A stretch of 26,619 bases of DNA from BS750m-G62 sp046483505 (GTDB lineage: Bacteria > Planctomycetota > Phycisphaerae > FEN-1346). The position numbers and the translations under genes were made by a program. Where the stretch lies: positions 1 to 26,619 of the forward strand of contig JAWODB010000124.1 in the NCBI GenBank assembly GCA_046483505.1, written 5' to 3'. Under the pieces are notes generated by a model. That model worked only from the letters and a program-made list of their open reading frames with translations. It was not told the DNA's origin and searched no databases. Below are positions 14,802 through 22,237 of the stretch, one piece after another (the first letter of the stretch is position 1; each line of letters opens with the position of its first letter).

Positions 14802-16763
14802 TCACAGAAGTTCCATCAGGGTCTGGTGGGCCCGGTCAATCGCATTCAGGTACTTGGCCATGCTCTGGTACATGCGCTCCAGCACGAGCAGCACGGCCGC
14901 CTGCTCGTTGACGTCCACGCCGCTGATCTCCTCGCGTTGGCGATCGAGTTCCGTGAGCAGGTCCTGGAGCGAGTCGCGGCGAGCCTCGCGAAGAGACACC
15001 TTGTACCCCAGCGACGAGACCACGCTCCGAAACGCATCCGCCGGCACGTCGTTTCCCAGGTCCGCGATCGGCTCGCTTCCGACGTCGGCCAGGCGGCGCA
15101 CGTTGAGGTTATCCAGGCCCGCCGACCCCAGCGACGTGGCCAGGCGCGAGGCGGACGCAAGCACCCGGTCCGTCACCGCCATCGTCCGCGCCGAGGTGCC
15201 CGAGAAGAGCGTGTTGATGCCGGCGGCCGCCAGGAACCCCGTCGTGTCGGACCGGGCAATCGCCTCCACCGTGAACTGCTCGCCGGCGTTGAGCGTGCCG
15301 TGGCCGACCGCGATGTCGATGCCGCCGGCGAACTGGAGCGGGTCGCCGGCGGCGTAGCCCTGGCCGACGTTGAGCGTGCGGAGCAGGCTGCCGCCCGCGT
15401 CGCGGACCTCGAGGGCGAGGTCGGCCGTCACCCCCACCTCGCCGGTGCCGACCACCGTGGCGGTCAGGGTCTGGTTCGTCGCGCCCTCGTACACGCCCGA
15501 GAGCGTCGGCGTGGCCGTGCCCGTCAGGCTGCTGGTGGCCGGGTCGGGCGGCACGACCGGCATGAAGTCGAACGTGTAGCCGCTGTCGGCCACGAGTTGC
15601 AGTTTGCCGTCCACCACGGAGGCCGACACGTTCGCCGAGGCCGCGTCGAGCGCGGCCGCGACGTTCGTAAACGTCTCGGTCGAGGGGTCGGCAATGGTGA
15701 CCGTGTGGCACGAGACGGCGCCGGTGCTGGTGTCGACGACGCGAAGGCGGACGTCGCCGGCCGAGACGGGCATCGTCCACTCGCCGACGGGTTCGTCGGG
15801 CATCGCCCAGCCGGTCAGTTCCGTGAAGGAGCCTGCGGCCCCGGTGCCCTCGGCGTGGTAGCGGTTGATGCGGCCGATGATCTCGGCCGCCAACGTGTCG
15901 AGGTGGTTCTTGACGGACGGCAGCAGATCGTTGTACAGGGCCATCAGGCCGCCCAGGCGGCCGCCGCTGACCGTGGCGTCGTACTGCATGGCGTCCTTGA
16001 CGGAGAAACCCAGGAGCCCGGTGTCCGTGTACCCGACCTCGATCTCGGTCTGGTGCCCCTGAAGCACGACAAGGGTGCCCCACACGTAGACGTTGTAGGA
16101 GCCGTCCTCGGCCTCGCTGACCTCGACGCCGGCCATGTCGGCGAGTTCGCTGACCGCCTGCTCGCGCTGGTCCAGGAGGTTGCCGTCGCGGGCGTCGCGG
16201 CTTCGGACATCCTGGATCAGGTTGTTGCACTCGGCGATGCGGCCGGCCAGGGCGTTGATCTGCTCGGTGAAGTCGCGGGCCTGGTGGACCAGGTGGTCGG
16301 TGACTTCGTCGATGGAGGAGCCGAGAATCCGGAACTGAGCCGCCAGCCCGCTCGCCGCCGCCACGACCTGCTCGCGGAACGCAGGGCTGTCGGGCTCGGA
16401 GGCGAGTTCGTCCAGCGCACTGAAGAAGTCGTTGATGGCTGCCGCCAGACCCCCGCCGGACAGATCGCCCAGAATGCTCTCAAGCGATTCCAGGGTCGTC
16501 AGTTCCTGGTCCGTCTGACCCAGTTCCGGCCGCTGACGCAGGATCCCCAACTCCAGCAGCCTGTCGCACGTGCGGCGGACGCCCGTGACCTCCGCCCCGT
16601 AGCCCACCTGGAGCGTGGCGCGGGGGTCACCCGGCACGGGCGCGATGATGGCCTCTTGCTTGTGATACCCCTCGGTGGCGGCGTTGGCGAGGTTGTTGCC
16701 GATGACCTCGAGCGCTTTCTGCGCCACGTCGAGGCCGCTGATGGCAATCGAGTGTCCTTGCAT
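14802..16763 (-). CDS. flgK: Flagellar hook-associated protein FlgK (HAP1)
   Basis: A 653-residue protein, somewhat longer than Salmonella FlgK (553). The N-terminus has the axial-protein signature AISGLDVAQKALEVIGNNLANAATEGYHKQ with its NNLANA core. A long helical D1 segment (about 60-200) contains GGLAAAINDFFSALDELASEP and SSIDEVTDHLVHQARDFTEQINAL, typical of FlgK. A beta-rich middle (about 330-540), with Thr/Ser/Gly-rich units and a repeated VGxGEVGVTADLALEVRD-like segment, forms the exposed domain. The C-terminal helix, SGVDVNEQAAVLLVLERMYQ to LMELL, closes the coiled coil. It caps the hook at the hook-filament junction and is exported with a FlgN-type chaperone, which is encoded three bases upstream. 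Start ATG 16763. Confidence 0.96.
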   Translation of the reverse strand: MQGHSIAISGLDVAQKALEVIGNNLANAATEGYHKQEAIIAPVPGDPRATLQVGYGAEVTGVRRTCDRLLELGILRQRPELGQTDQELTTLESLESILGDLSGGGLAAAINDFFSALDELASEPDSPAFREQVVAAASGLAAQFRILGSSIDEVTDHLVHQARDFTEQINALAGRIAECNNLIQDVRSRDARDGNLLDQREQAVSELADMAGVEVSEAEDGSYNVYVWGTLVVLQGHQTEIEVGYTDTGLLGFSVKDAMQYDATVSGGRLGGLMALYNDLLPSVKNHLDTLAAEIIGRINRYHAEGTGAAGSFTELTGWAMPDEPVGEWTMPVSAGDVRLRVVDTSTGAVSCHTVTIADPSTETFTNVAAALDAASANVSASVVDGKLQLVADSGYTFDFMPVVPPDPATSSLTGTATPTLSGVYEGATNQTLTATVVGTGEVGVTADLALEVRDAGGSLLRTLNVGQGYAAGDPLQFAGGIDIAVGHGTLNAGEQFTVEAIARSDTTGFLAAAGINTLFSGTSARTMAVTDRVLASASRLATSLGSAGLDNLNVRRLADVGSEPIADLGNDVPADAFRSVVSSLGYKVSLREARRDSLQDLLTELDRQREEISGVDVNEQAAVLLVLERMYQSMAKYLNAIDRAHQTLMELL

Positions 16764-16766
16764 GGG

Positions 16767-17285
16767 TCAGAGCCTTGCATCGAGCACGGCCTGGGCGGCC
16801 GCGGGGTTGCGGCTGCCGTCCGTGGCGTAGGTCTGTGGGGCGTCGGCCCCCGGCGCCATCGCCGCCAGGAGCGACCGGTTGATGCGGGCGGCCACGCCGA
16901 GCCGGACCGCGCACCGCAGGTGCTGCCGCCGGACGGCCTCGCCGAGATCGCGCAGACGGTCGCGGCGGAGGCGGATGCGGCTCGCCTGGGGTTCGGGCAG
17001 GTCCCCGGCCAGGCGGCCGAGCGTCACCTCCGTCACGGGACGGCCGAGGGCCTCGGCCAACCGGACGCGAGCCCGGTGCCGGCGTCCCGCGGCGTCCGCC
17101 AGGCGGGCGGGCATGGCATCCAGCCGGGCCATCTGCTCGCGAAGGGCCGATTCGTCGAGGCGGACGACGGCCTCCGCCAGCCGCTCCAGGTGGTCCACCG
17201 CCGTCTCCTGGAAACCGATGGCCTCGTCCAGCACCTCGACGAACGCCTCCAGCGGCGCGTCGCACGTTTGCGGCAGAAGGGTCAT
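16767..17285 (-). CDS. flgN: FlgN-like flagellar export chaperone
   Basis: A 172-residue, almost entirely helical protein in the normal flgN position, directly before flgK. FlgN binds the C-terminal helices of FlgK and FlgL in the cytoplasm and delivers them to the export apparatus. Sequence conservation in this family is low. What is visible is an N-terminal helix (LEAFVEVLDEAIGFQETAVDHLERLAEAVVRLDESALREQMARLDAMPARLA) with the typical pattern of a paired amphipathic helix, a middle basic region, and a later ...RQHLRCAVRLGVAARINRSLLAAM segment matching the NxxLL-type end of FlgN. The final Tyr/Gly/Asn-rich tail also fits. The ATG at 17285 overlaps the flgJ stop (ATGA), so translation is coupled; a much longer open frame upstream is a shadow of flgJ. 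Assignment relies on position as much as on sequence. Confidence 0.82.
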   Translation of the reverse strand: MTLLPQTCDAPLEAFVEVLDEAIGFQETAVDHLERLAEAVVRLDESALREQMARLDAMPARLADAAGRRHRARVRLAEALGRPVTEVTLGRLAGDLPEPQASRIRLRRDRLRDLGEAVRRQHLRCAVRLGVAARINRSLLAAMAPGADAPQTYATDGSRNPAAAQAVLDARL

Positions 17286-17635
17286 GCCTGGGGTCCTTGG
17301 GCCTGCGGCGAGGGCGCGTCGCCGCCGGCCAGGTCGAGGCTGCGAGCGAGGTCCTTCCAGAGGCCGATGCCGCCCTTCCGGGCCACTTCCTGGGCCAGGT
17401 AGAACCAGAACAGGCCCTCCATCTGGCGGGTGGCGGGACTCGAGAACAGGCCGCCGTCCGGCACGGTCCGCCGCATCGACTCCATCATGCGGTGCAGGAG
17501 GACGGCCTCGAAGTCGCGGGCGGCGCCCAAGCCGCGTGCGGCCTCCCGCTGCTTCGCCGACAGACGGGCCTCGACGGCCGGGCCGAGCGGGTCGGCCCCG
17601 AGCAGCGGAGCGTCGGGCAGGTCGATTCCGTTCAT
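17282..17635 (-). CDS. flgJ: FlgJ rod-binding domain protein (no muramidase)
   Basis: A 117-residue protein that is only the rod-binding domain of FlgJ. The hallmark segment runs from ARDFEAVLLHRMMESMRRTV (about 39-58) through LFSSPATRQMEGLFWFYLAQEVARKGGIGLWKDLARSL (about 63-100), matching the FEALxxxxMxxSMR and A..+A..GG+GL pattern of the family. Proteobacterial FlgJ (about 313 residues) adds a peptidoglycan-hydrolase domain, which is absent here, so the rod must penetrate peptidoglycan with another enzyme. AAGGGCG lies about eight bases before the ATG at 17635. It lies 81 bases downstream of flgI, with a strong palindrome in between, and overlaps flgN by four bases. It acts as a scaffold for rod assembly in the periplasm. 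Confidence 0.9.
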   Translation of the reverse strand: MNGIDLPDAPLLGADPLGPAVEARLSAKQREAARGLGAARDFEAVLLHRMMESMRRTVPDGGLFSSPATRQMEGLFWFYLAQEVARKGGIGLWKDLARSLDLAGGDAPSPQAQGPQA

Positions 17636-17669
17636 GGATGCGCCCTTGCTGCCACGGTGACGATTTCCC

Positions 17670-17697
17670 GCGCGGCGGGTACGGAGACCCGCCGCGC
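17670..17697 (-). repeat. Perfect 11-bp palindrome between flgI and flgJ (REP-like)
   Basis: Two arms of 11 bases (17670-17680 and 17687-17697) are perfectly complementary, GCGCGGCGGGT against ACCCGCCGCGC, with a six-base loop. In the transcript this is a very stable hairpin 19 bases after the flgI stop and 34 bases before the flgJ start. No T-run follows, so it is not a classical terminator; it could stabilise upstream mRNA or tune expression. The right arm and flank recur at 6037-6048, which suggests a dispersed repeat. Confidence 0.7.
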
Positions 17698-17716
17698 ACC
17701 AGTTAGCGTTCGAGTA

Positions 17717-18817
17717 CTAAATCACCTTCAGTTCCGCCTGGAGGGCACCGGCCTGCTTCAGCGCCTGGAAGATCGAGATCAGGTCGCGCGGCGTCAGGCC
17801 CATGGCGTTCAGGGCGCGGGCCAGGTCCTGGACCGAGACCTTGCGTTCCACGACGTTCAGCGGCCCCTGCTCCTCGACCGCGGTGATGTCCGTCCGGTGC
17901 GTCCGCGCGGTGGTCCCGGTCCGCGAGAACGGCAGCGGCTGCGAGATGTAGTCTTTCTCCTGGGTCACGATCGACAGGTTGCCGTGCGAGATCGCCACGG
18001 TCGAGATGCCGACGTTCTCGCCCACGATAATCGTCCCGGTCCGCTCGTTGATCACGACGAGGGCAGGCGCGTCGACGTTCACCTCCAGCAGGCCGATCCG
18101 GTCGACCAGGGCCCCCACGTGGCTGCGCGAGAGTCCCTCCGGCACCCGGACCCGCACGGTGCCGGCGTCGACGGTCTCGGGCGCGCCGGGGAAGACCGCG
18201 TCGATGGCGGCGCGGACGTCCTCGGCGGTCGAGAAGTCGGGGTTCCTCAGGTTCAGCGTCACGGTCCCGTTCTCGACAAAGGTGGCGGGCTCTTCGCGCT
18301 CGACGTTGGCCCCGCTGGGAATCCGGCCGACCGTGGTGTGGTTCTTCGAGACGGAACTGGCCTGGCCGGCGGCGGCGAACCCGCCCGTGACGACCGGCCC
18401 GTGGGCGACGGCGTAGACCTGGCCGTCCGCTCCGCGCAGCGGCGTGATGAGCAGCGTACCGCCCTGCAGGCTGGTGGCGTCGCCGATGGCCGAGACCTCC
18501 ACGTCGATCTTCGTGCCCCGGCGGGCAAACGGGGGCAGTTCCGCCCGGACGATGACGCTCGCCACGTTCGGGCTGTCGACGTCCGCCGGGTCGACCGACA
18601 GCCCCTGCCGACGGAGCACGTTGGCCAGGACCCGCGGCGTCAGGTTCGTCGTGTCGCCCGTGCCCGCCAGGCCCACCACCAGACCGTACCCCTGAAGCGG
18701 GTTGCCCCGGATGCCCTGGATGTCGACGATGTCCTTGATGCGTTCGGCCGCGGCGGCCGAGGCGACGAGGCCGACCGCAGCGGCCACCAGGCTCGCCATG
18801 AGCAACCTGCGAGGCAT
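17717..18817 (-). CDS. flgI: Flagellar P-ring protein FlgI
   Basis: A 366-residue protein, the same length as Salmonella FlgI (365). It begins with a signal peptide (LLMASLVAAAVGLVASAAAAE) and then the FlgI opening ERIKDIVDIQGIRGNPLQGYGLVVGLAGTGD. LLITPLRGADGQVYAVAHGPV and VNAxSxxIVIGENVxIS-like segments (here GTIIVGENVGISTVAISHGNLSI) follow, ending in LNAMGLTPRDLISIFQALKQAGALQAELKVI. All are strongly conserved in the family. FlgI is exported by Sec and polymerises into the P ring around the rod in the peptidoglycan layer, helped by FlgA. The ATG at 18817 has AAGGAGG seven bases upstream. The gene is 38 bases downstream of flgH. Its TAG stop at 17717 is followed by the palindrome at 17670-17697. 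Confidence 0.97.
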   Translation of the reverse strand: MPRRLLMASLVAAAVGLVASAAAAERIKDIVDIQGIRGNPLQGYGLVVGLAGTGDTTNLTPRVLANVLRRQGLSVDPADVDSPNVASVIVRAELPPFARRGTKIDVEVSAIGDATSLQGGTLLITPLRGADGQVYAVAHGPVVTGGFAAAGQASSVSKNHTTVGRIPSGANVEREEPATFVENGTVTLNLRNPDFSTAEDVRAAIDAVFPGAPETVDAGTVRVRVPEGLSRSHVGALVDRIGLLEVNVDAPALVVINERTGTIIVGENVGISTVAISHGNLSIVTQEKDYISQPLPFSRTGTTARTHRTDITAVEEQGPLNVVERKVSVQDLARALNAMGLTPRDLISIFQALKQAGALQAELKVI

Positions 18818-18855
18818 ATCCGATCCTCCTTGCGACGAATGCCTGGCGGCTCGTC

Positions 18856-19518
18856 CTACCACGGGCTCAGCCAGTTCAGGATGCGGCCGAGCCAGCCGGG
18901 CTTCGTCCACTTCGGCTCCAGGCCCTTGACGCGGACGTGCATGCGGAAGTCGGCCACCTGCTCGCTGTTGACGGTGTTGGCGAAGGTGATGTCGCTGGGC
19001 CGGACCACGCCGCCCACCTCGATGATCTGCTCGTCGCCGTCGGTGTGCCGCTGCCGCTTCCCTACCACCACGAGGTTGCCGTTCGGCAGGATGTCGCGCA
19101 CCACCACAGTGATGCGGTCGGTGATGAGGCGGTCGGTCTCGTACTCCGACTCGCCGGTGAAGTCGCTGGCGGCCTGGCTCTGGAAGTTGACGTCCGGCGT
19201 GACGAACGTGCCGCCCCGGTTGCCGTACCACTGCCCCACGTCGCGCACGTTGACGTTGCCGGCGGCGGTGGCGGCGCGGTTCGAGGCCTTCTCGGTCTCG
19301 CGGGAGGTTTCGTTCTCGATGACGCTGTGCTCGCGGATGATGATGGTCAGCGTGTCGCCGACCTCGCGCGCGGTGTCGTCCTCGTACACACGGACGCGCT
19401 TCCGGCCCGCCTTGCCCTGGGCCTTGGCCCAGATGGAGTCGGCCTGCGCCGCCACCGGCGAGAGCACCATGACCGCAGCGGCCAGAAGAGTCGTGACCCA
19501 CCACATCGTCCGTTGCAT
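18856..19518 (-). CDS. flgH: Flagellar L-ring protein FlgH, without a lipobox cysteine
   Basis: A 220-residue protein matching FlgH in length (232 in Salmonella) and sequence: VYEDDTAREVGDTLTIII, HSVIENETSRETEKASN, TGESEYETDRLITDRITVVVRDILPNGNLVVVGKRQ, and EIIxVGGxVRPxDIxxxNTVxSxxVAD (here EQIIEVGGVVRPSDITFANTVNSEQVADFRM). It forms the L ring in the outer membrane. The signal peptide (LLAAAVMVLSPVAAQA) ends in DSIW. There is no Cys at its end and none anywhere in the protein, whereas Salmonella FlgH is a lipoprotein anchored through Cys. The C-terminus has an extension ending GWLGRILNWLSPW. AAAGGT precedes the ATG at 19518. It starts four bases after flgA. Confidence 0.96.
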   Translation of the reverse strand: MQRTMWWVTTLLAAAVMVLSPVAAQADSIWAKAQGKAGRKRVRVYEDDTAREVGDTLTIIIREHSVIENETSRETEKASNRAATAAGNVNVRDVGQWYGNRGGTFVTPDVNFQSQAASDFTGESEYETDRLITDRITVVVRDILPNGNLVVVGKRQRHTDGDEQIIEVGGVVRPSDITFANTVNSEQVADFRMHVRVKGLEPKWTKPGWLGRILNWLSPW

Positions 19519-19522
19519 ACCG

Positions 19523-20512
19523 TTACCTTTCTGCCATGACGGGTTCGACCGAGCCGTCGCGGGCCACGCGGGCCAGGACGACGCGGCCGGAATCGACGTT
19601 CTGGACTTTCACGAGGTCGCCCGGGCGGCCGTTCTCCAGCGCCTTGCCGAGCGCCGTGACGCGGAAAAGGGCACCCTGAATCCGCATGACGACGCCTTCG
19701 TTGCGGTGAACGAGGATCTCGTCCGCGGCCGCCCGAACCAGGCCGGGCCGGACCTCCTGCCCCGCCGGGATGAGCCGGGCCGCCTTCTCGCCGTACGGGG
19801 CCGACCAGCGGCCGGGATCGGGCCGGTCGGCCATCGTCTTCTCGATGCGCGTGTTCTCCGGGCTGACGACCTCGCCGGGGGCGATGTCGCGCGCCGCCAC
19901 CAACCGCCGCCGCAGGTACGTCAGCCGGAAGAGGACGTCCGAGGCGCCGACCCGCTTGCCGCCGGCCTCCGCCATGACCGTCACCCGGGCCTCGCCGTCG
20001 GCGTGATGCGCCGCAGGACGGGCCGAGAGCGCCACCTCGGTGCCCGCGGGGGCGCGGATCGGGTCCGGCTCCCGCACCAGCCGCCATCGGCACTCCGACG
20101 GCGCGGGACGCGCCTGCACCAGGAACGCCCGGGCGGCCTCGGCCACCGCCTCGCTCGAGGTCACCGTTTCACCCCGGGTCACCGCGACCTGCTCCGCGCC
20201 CGTGAAGCGGACCCGGCCGGCGGCCACGCCGTGCGTGGCGAGGCGGGCCCGTACCATCGGCCGGGTAATGACGAGCCGTTCGCCGGACCACGGCGCCCGC
20301 CCCATGCCGATCCGGTTGCAGGCCGAGACGACATCCGCGTCCGCCCCGCCGAGGACGGCCACGTCGCCGAGACGGAGCGTCCGGCCGTCGGCCTCGACGG
20401 ACCGCGGCAGGTGGACCGAGACGGCGGCGGCCTCCTCCCCCGTCCCGGCATGGACGGCGGCGGGGGTCGGCAGGAACGCAAGGGCCAGGATGGCGCATGC
20501 GATGATTCTCAT
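19523..20512 (-). CDS. flgA: P-ring assembly chaperone FlgA
   Basis: A 329-residue periplasmic protein with a signal peptide (IIACAILALAFLPTPAAVHA). The N-terminal part (about 30-200) is a poorly conserved region with FlgA-like beta strands. The C-terminal part carries the SAF/ChapFlgA domain: VAARDIAPGEVVSPENTRIE (about 217-236), then LIPAGQEVRPGLVRAAADEILVHRNEGVVMRIQG and the ending GRPGDLVKVQNVDSGRVVLARV, which is highly characteristic (G..GD.+.V.N..S.+++.A.V). Salmonella FlgA has 219 residues; the longer form with an extra N-terminal portion is common outside enterics. It helps FlgI polymerise into the P ring. GGAGG lies five bases before the ATG at 20512. The gap to the upstream flgG holds a repeat element (20530-20644). 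Confidence 0.93.
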   Translation of the reverse strand: MRIIACAILALAFLPTPAAVHAGTGEEAAAVSVHLPRSVEADGRTLRLGDVAVLGGADADVVSACNRIGMGRAPWSGERLVITRPMVRARLATHGVAAGRVRFTGAEQVAVTRGETVTSSEAVAEAARAFLVQARPAPSECRWRLVREPDPIRAPAGTEVALSARPAAHHADGEARVTVMAEAGGKRVGASDVLFRLTYLRRRLVAARDIAPGEVVSPENTRIEKTMADRPDPGRWSAPYGEKAARLIPAGQEVRPGLVRAAADEILVHRNEGVVMRIQGALFRVTALGKALENGRPGDLVKVQNVDSGRVVLARVARDGSVEPVMAER

Positions 20513-20529
20513 GGAACCTCCACGGGGGT

Positions 20530-20644
20530 TGTCATTCTGAGGCTCTGCTTGCAGAGCCGAAGAATCTCGCCGTGAGAAAGGCAAGACGACAACGGCCAAG
20601 GCGAGATTCTTCGTCGGCCCCACAGGGGCCTCCTCAGACTGACA
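20530..20644. repeat. Head-to-head pair of a short interspersed repeat (MITE/REP-like) between flgG and flgA
   Basis: Two copies of one unit lie in opposite orientation. Copy A (plus strand, 20530-20571) is TGTCATTCTGAGG, a 16-base middle containing a hairpin, then GAAGAATCTCGCC. Copy B (minus strand, 20644-20600) is TGTCAGTCTGAGG, a 19-base middle with its own hairpin, then GAAGAATCTCGCC. Outer arms pair at 12 of 13 positions, inner arms at 13 of 13. The inner hairpins differ in sequence: GGCTCTGC/GCAGAGCC at 20541-20558 and GGCCCC/GGGGCC at 20616-20630. Conserved ends with a covarying centre indicate a folded mobile repeat. It fills most of the 172-base gap. I recall TTCTGAG...GAAGAATC repeats from many bacterial genomes, but that is from memory. 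Confidence 0.85.
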
Positions 20645-20684
20645 GCGTTGGACTTTGCCTTTAGTCTGTTCACCGATCAGGTTC

Positions 20685-21473
20685 CTACATGACCAGCCGG
20701 TTGGCGGTTTCGAGCATCTCGTCGCCGGCCCGGATGGCGCGGGAGTTGATCTCATACGCCCGCTGGGCGGTGATCAGGTTCACCAGTTCCGTGACCATCT
20801 GGACGTTCGACCGTTCGAGGAACCCGGACTGGATGCTGCCGAACCCCTCCTCGCCGGCGGTGCCTTCGATCGGGTCGCCGCTGGCGGGCGTGGCGGACAG
20901 GAGGTTTCCGCCTTCCGTCGAGAGACCCGCCGGGTTCCGGAACCGGACCAGTTTGATCTGGCCCAGTTGCGAGCCGGTCTGCTCGCTCCCCTGGAACACG
21001 GTGACCGTGCCGTCCGAGCCCACGGCCAGGGTCCGGGTGTCCTCGGGGATGCTGATGCCCGACTCCACGACGTAGCCGTTGGCGGTAACCAGTTCACCGT
21101 TGGCGTTGACGCGGAAGGAGCCGTCGCGGGTGTACTGCTCCTCGCCGCCGGGCAGGCGGATGCAGAAGAAGCCGTCGCCCTGAATGGCCAGGTCGAGTTC
21201 GCGTCCCGTGTTCTCCATTTCGCCCTGGGTGAAGATCTTGAGGGTCGACGCCGGCCGGACGCCGGACCCCAGTTCGAAGCCGGTGGGCGCCTCGACGCCG
21301 GCGGCGGTCTCGCGGCCGGGCTCGGCCAGGGTCAGGTACACCAGGTCCTGGAAATCGACCATCGTCCGCTTGAAGCCCACGGTGTTCATGTTCGCCAGGT
21401 TGTTGGCGATGGTGTTGACGGTCATCTGCTGGGCCGTCATGCCGGTGGCGGCGGTCGAAAAGGCACGAAGCAT
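20685..21473 (-). CDS. flgG: Flagellar distal rod protein FlgG
   Basis: A 262-residue protein, nearly the length of Salmonella FlgG (260). The N-terminus (MLRAFSTAATGMTAQQMTVNTIANNLANMNTVGFKR) is the classic FlgG start with the IANNLANxNTxGFK core. FTQGEMENTGRELDLAIQGDGFFCI and YTRDGSFRVNANGELVTANGYVV are the conserved FlgG beta segments. The C-terminus (RSNVQMVTELVNLITAQRAYEINSRAIRAGDEMLETANRL) completes the axial coiled coil. It forms the distal rod that passes the P and L rings, consistent with the flgA/flgH/flgI genes after it. An AAGGGAG stands about ten bases before the ATG at 21473. It follows flgF by 19 bases. Confidence 0.97.
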   Translation of the reverse strand: MLRAFSTAATGMTAQQMTVNTIANNLANMNTVGFKRTMVDFQDLVYLTLAEPGRETAAGVEAPTGFELGSGVRPASTLKIFTQGEMENTGRELDLAIQGDGFFCIRLPGGEEQYTRDGSFRVNANGELVTANGYVVESGISIPEDTRTLAVGSDGTVTVFQGSEQTGSQLGQIKLVRFRNPAGLSTEGGNLLSATPASGDPIEGTAGEEGFGSIQSGFLERSNVQMVTELVNLITAQRAYEINSRAIRAGDEMLETANRLVM

Positions 21474-21492
21474 GGGTCGTCTCTCCCTTCCC

Positions 21493-22224
21493 TCAGGCCA
21501 TGGCGACGCGAAGCAGATCCTTGGTCCGATCCTTGCCGCTGGCCATCGTATGGATGTTCGCCTGGTACAGCCGGGTCACCTTGATGAGGCCGACGAGTTC
21601 GGTGACGGCGTCGACGTTCGATGCCTCCTGGAATCCTTGCTGCACGGTCGTGTTCTCGGCCGGAGCGGGCCGTGCACCGTCCGGCGCGACGAAGGCGCCC
21701 GCTCCCTCGGGGGTCAGGACGGAGGCGTCTTCGAACTCCACGATCCGCAGTTGCCCGATGGCGGTCCCCCCGGCGAGGAGGCGGCCGTCGGCGTCAATCG
21801 CGATCTCGGTGGGCGACACGCTGCCGGGGATGATGATCGGTCCGCCCTCGCCGGCGACGGTCCGGCCGGACCCGTCCACGAGTTGCCCCTGGGCGTCGGC
21901 GCGGAAGGCACCGTTGCGGCTGTAGCGCTCGCCCTGGTCGGTCTCGATGACGAAGAACCCTTTTCCGGAAAGGGCCGCGTCGAGCCTTCGGCCGGTGTGG
22001 ACGATTCGACCCTGCGAAAAATCGATGCCCATCGAGGCCTGCGGCACCGGACCGGTGTCGCCCGCCGCAGCCGCCTCGCCGGCCGTCCCCGCCGACGCCC
22101 CCGGCCCCGTGTACGTGCCGATCAGCCGCTTGTACCCCGTCGTGTTGGCGTTGGCGAGGTTATGGGCGATGGCGTGGTACTCCTCGGCCAGGCCGCTCAG
22201 TGCCGCGATGGTGTTCTCGCTCAC
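21493..22224 (-). CDS. flgF: Flagellar proximal rod protein FlgF
   Basis: A 243-residue rod protein of the FlgF/FlgG group (Salmonella FlgF has 251). N-terminal signature: ALSGLAEEYHAIAHNLANANTTGYKRL, with HNLANANTTGYK in place of NNLAN. IDFSQGRIVHTGRRLDAALSGKGFFVIET and YSRNGAFRADAQGQLVDGSG are the shared rod segments. The C-terminus (EASNVDAVTELVGLIKVTRLYQANIHTM) ends differently from FlgG. GTG 22224 with AAGGGAC ten bases upstream is preferred over an in-frame start at 22266, which would overlap the previous gene's end and add an unconserved Pro/Ala stretch. A short Ala/Gly-rich insert (about 55-67) follows the N-terminal signature. The gene lies just before flgG, the usual order. Confidence 0.92.
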   Translation of the reverse strand: MSENTIAALSGLAEEYHAIAHNLANANTTGYKRLIGTYTGPGASAGTAGEAAAAGDTGPVPQASMGIDFSQGRIVHTGRRLDAALSGKGFFVIETDQGERYSRNGAFRADAQGQLVDGSGRTVAGEGGPIIIPGSVSPTEIAIDADGRLLAGGTAIGQLRIVEFEDASVLTPEGAGAFVAPDGARPAPAENTTVQQGFQEASNVDAVTELVGLIKVTRLYQANIHTMASGKDRTKDLLRVAMA

Positions 22225-22237
22225 GTCGTGTGTCCCT

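Noticed and set aside
8596..15357. Plus-strand open frame of 2253 codons running opposite three glycosyltransferase genes, flgL and part of flgK
   Set aside because: It lies antisense to recognised genes throughout, its protein is Val/Arg/Asp/Gly/Leu-rich with no domain or signal peptide, and GC-rich third positions in the real genes remove stop codons from this frame. Two similar frames (14826-17402 and 17297-20575) are explained in the same way.
20572..20599. Sigma-54 promoter (GG-N10-GC) on the minus strand in front of flgA, inside the repeat element
   Set aside because: TTGGCC...TTGCC is present, but GG and GC are 13 bases apart where 10 are required, and the sequence belongs to the repeat centre.
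20645..20684. Sigma-28-like -35 box (TAAAGGCA, minus strand) just after flgG
   Set aside because: No GCCGATAA-like -10 follows at the right distance.
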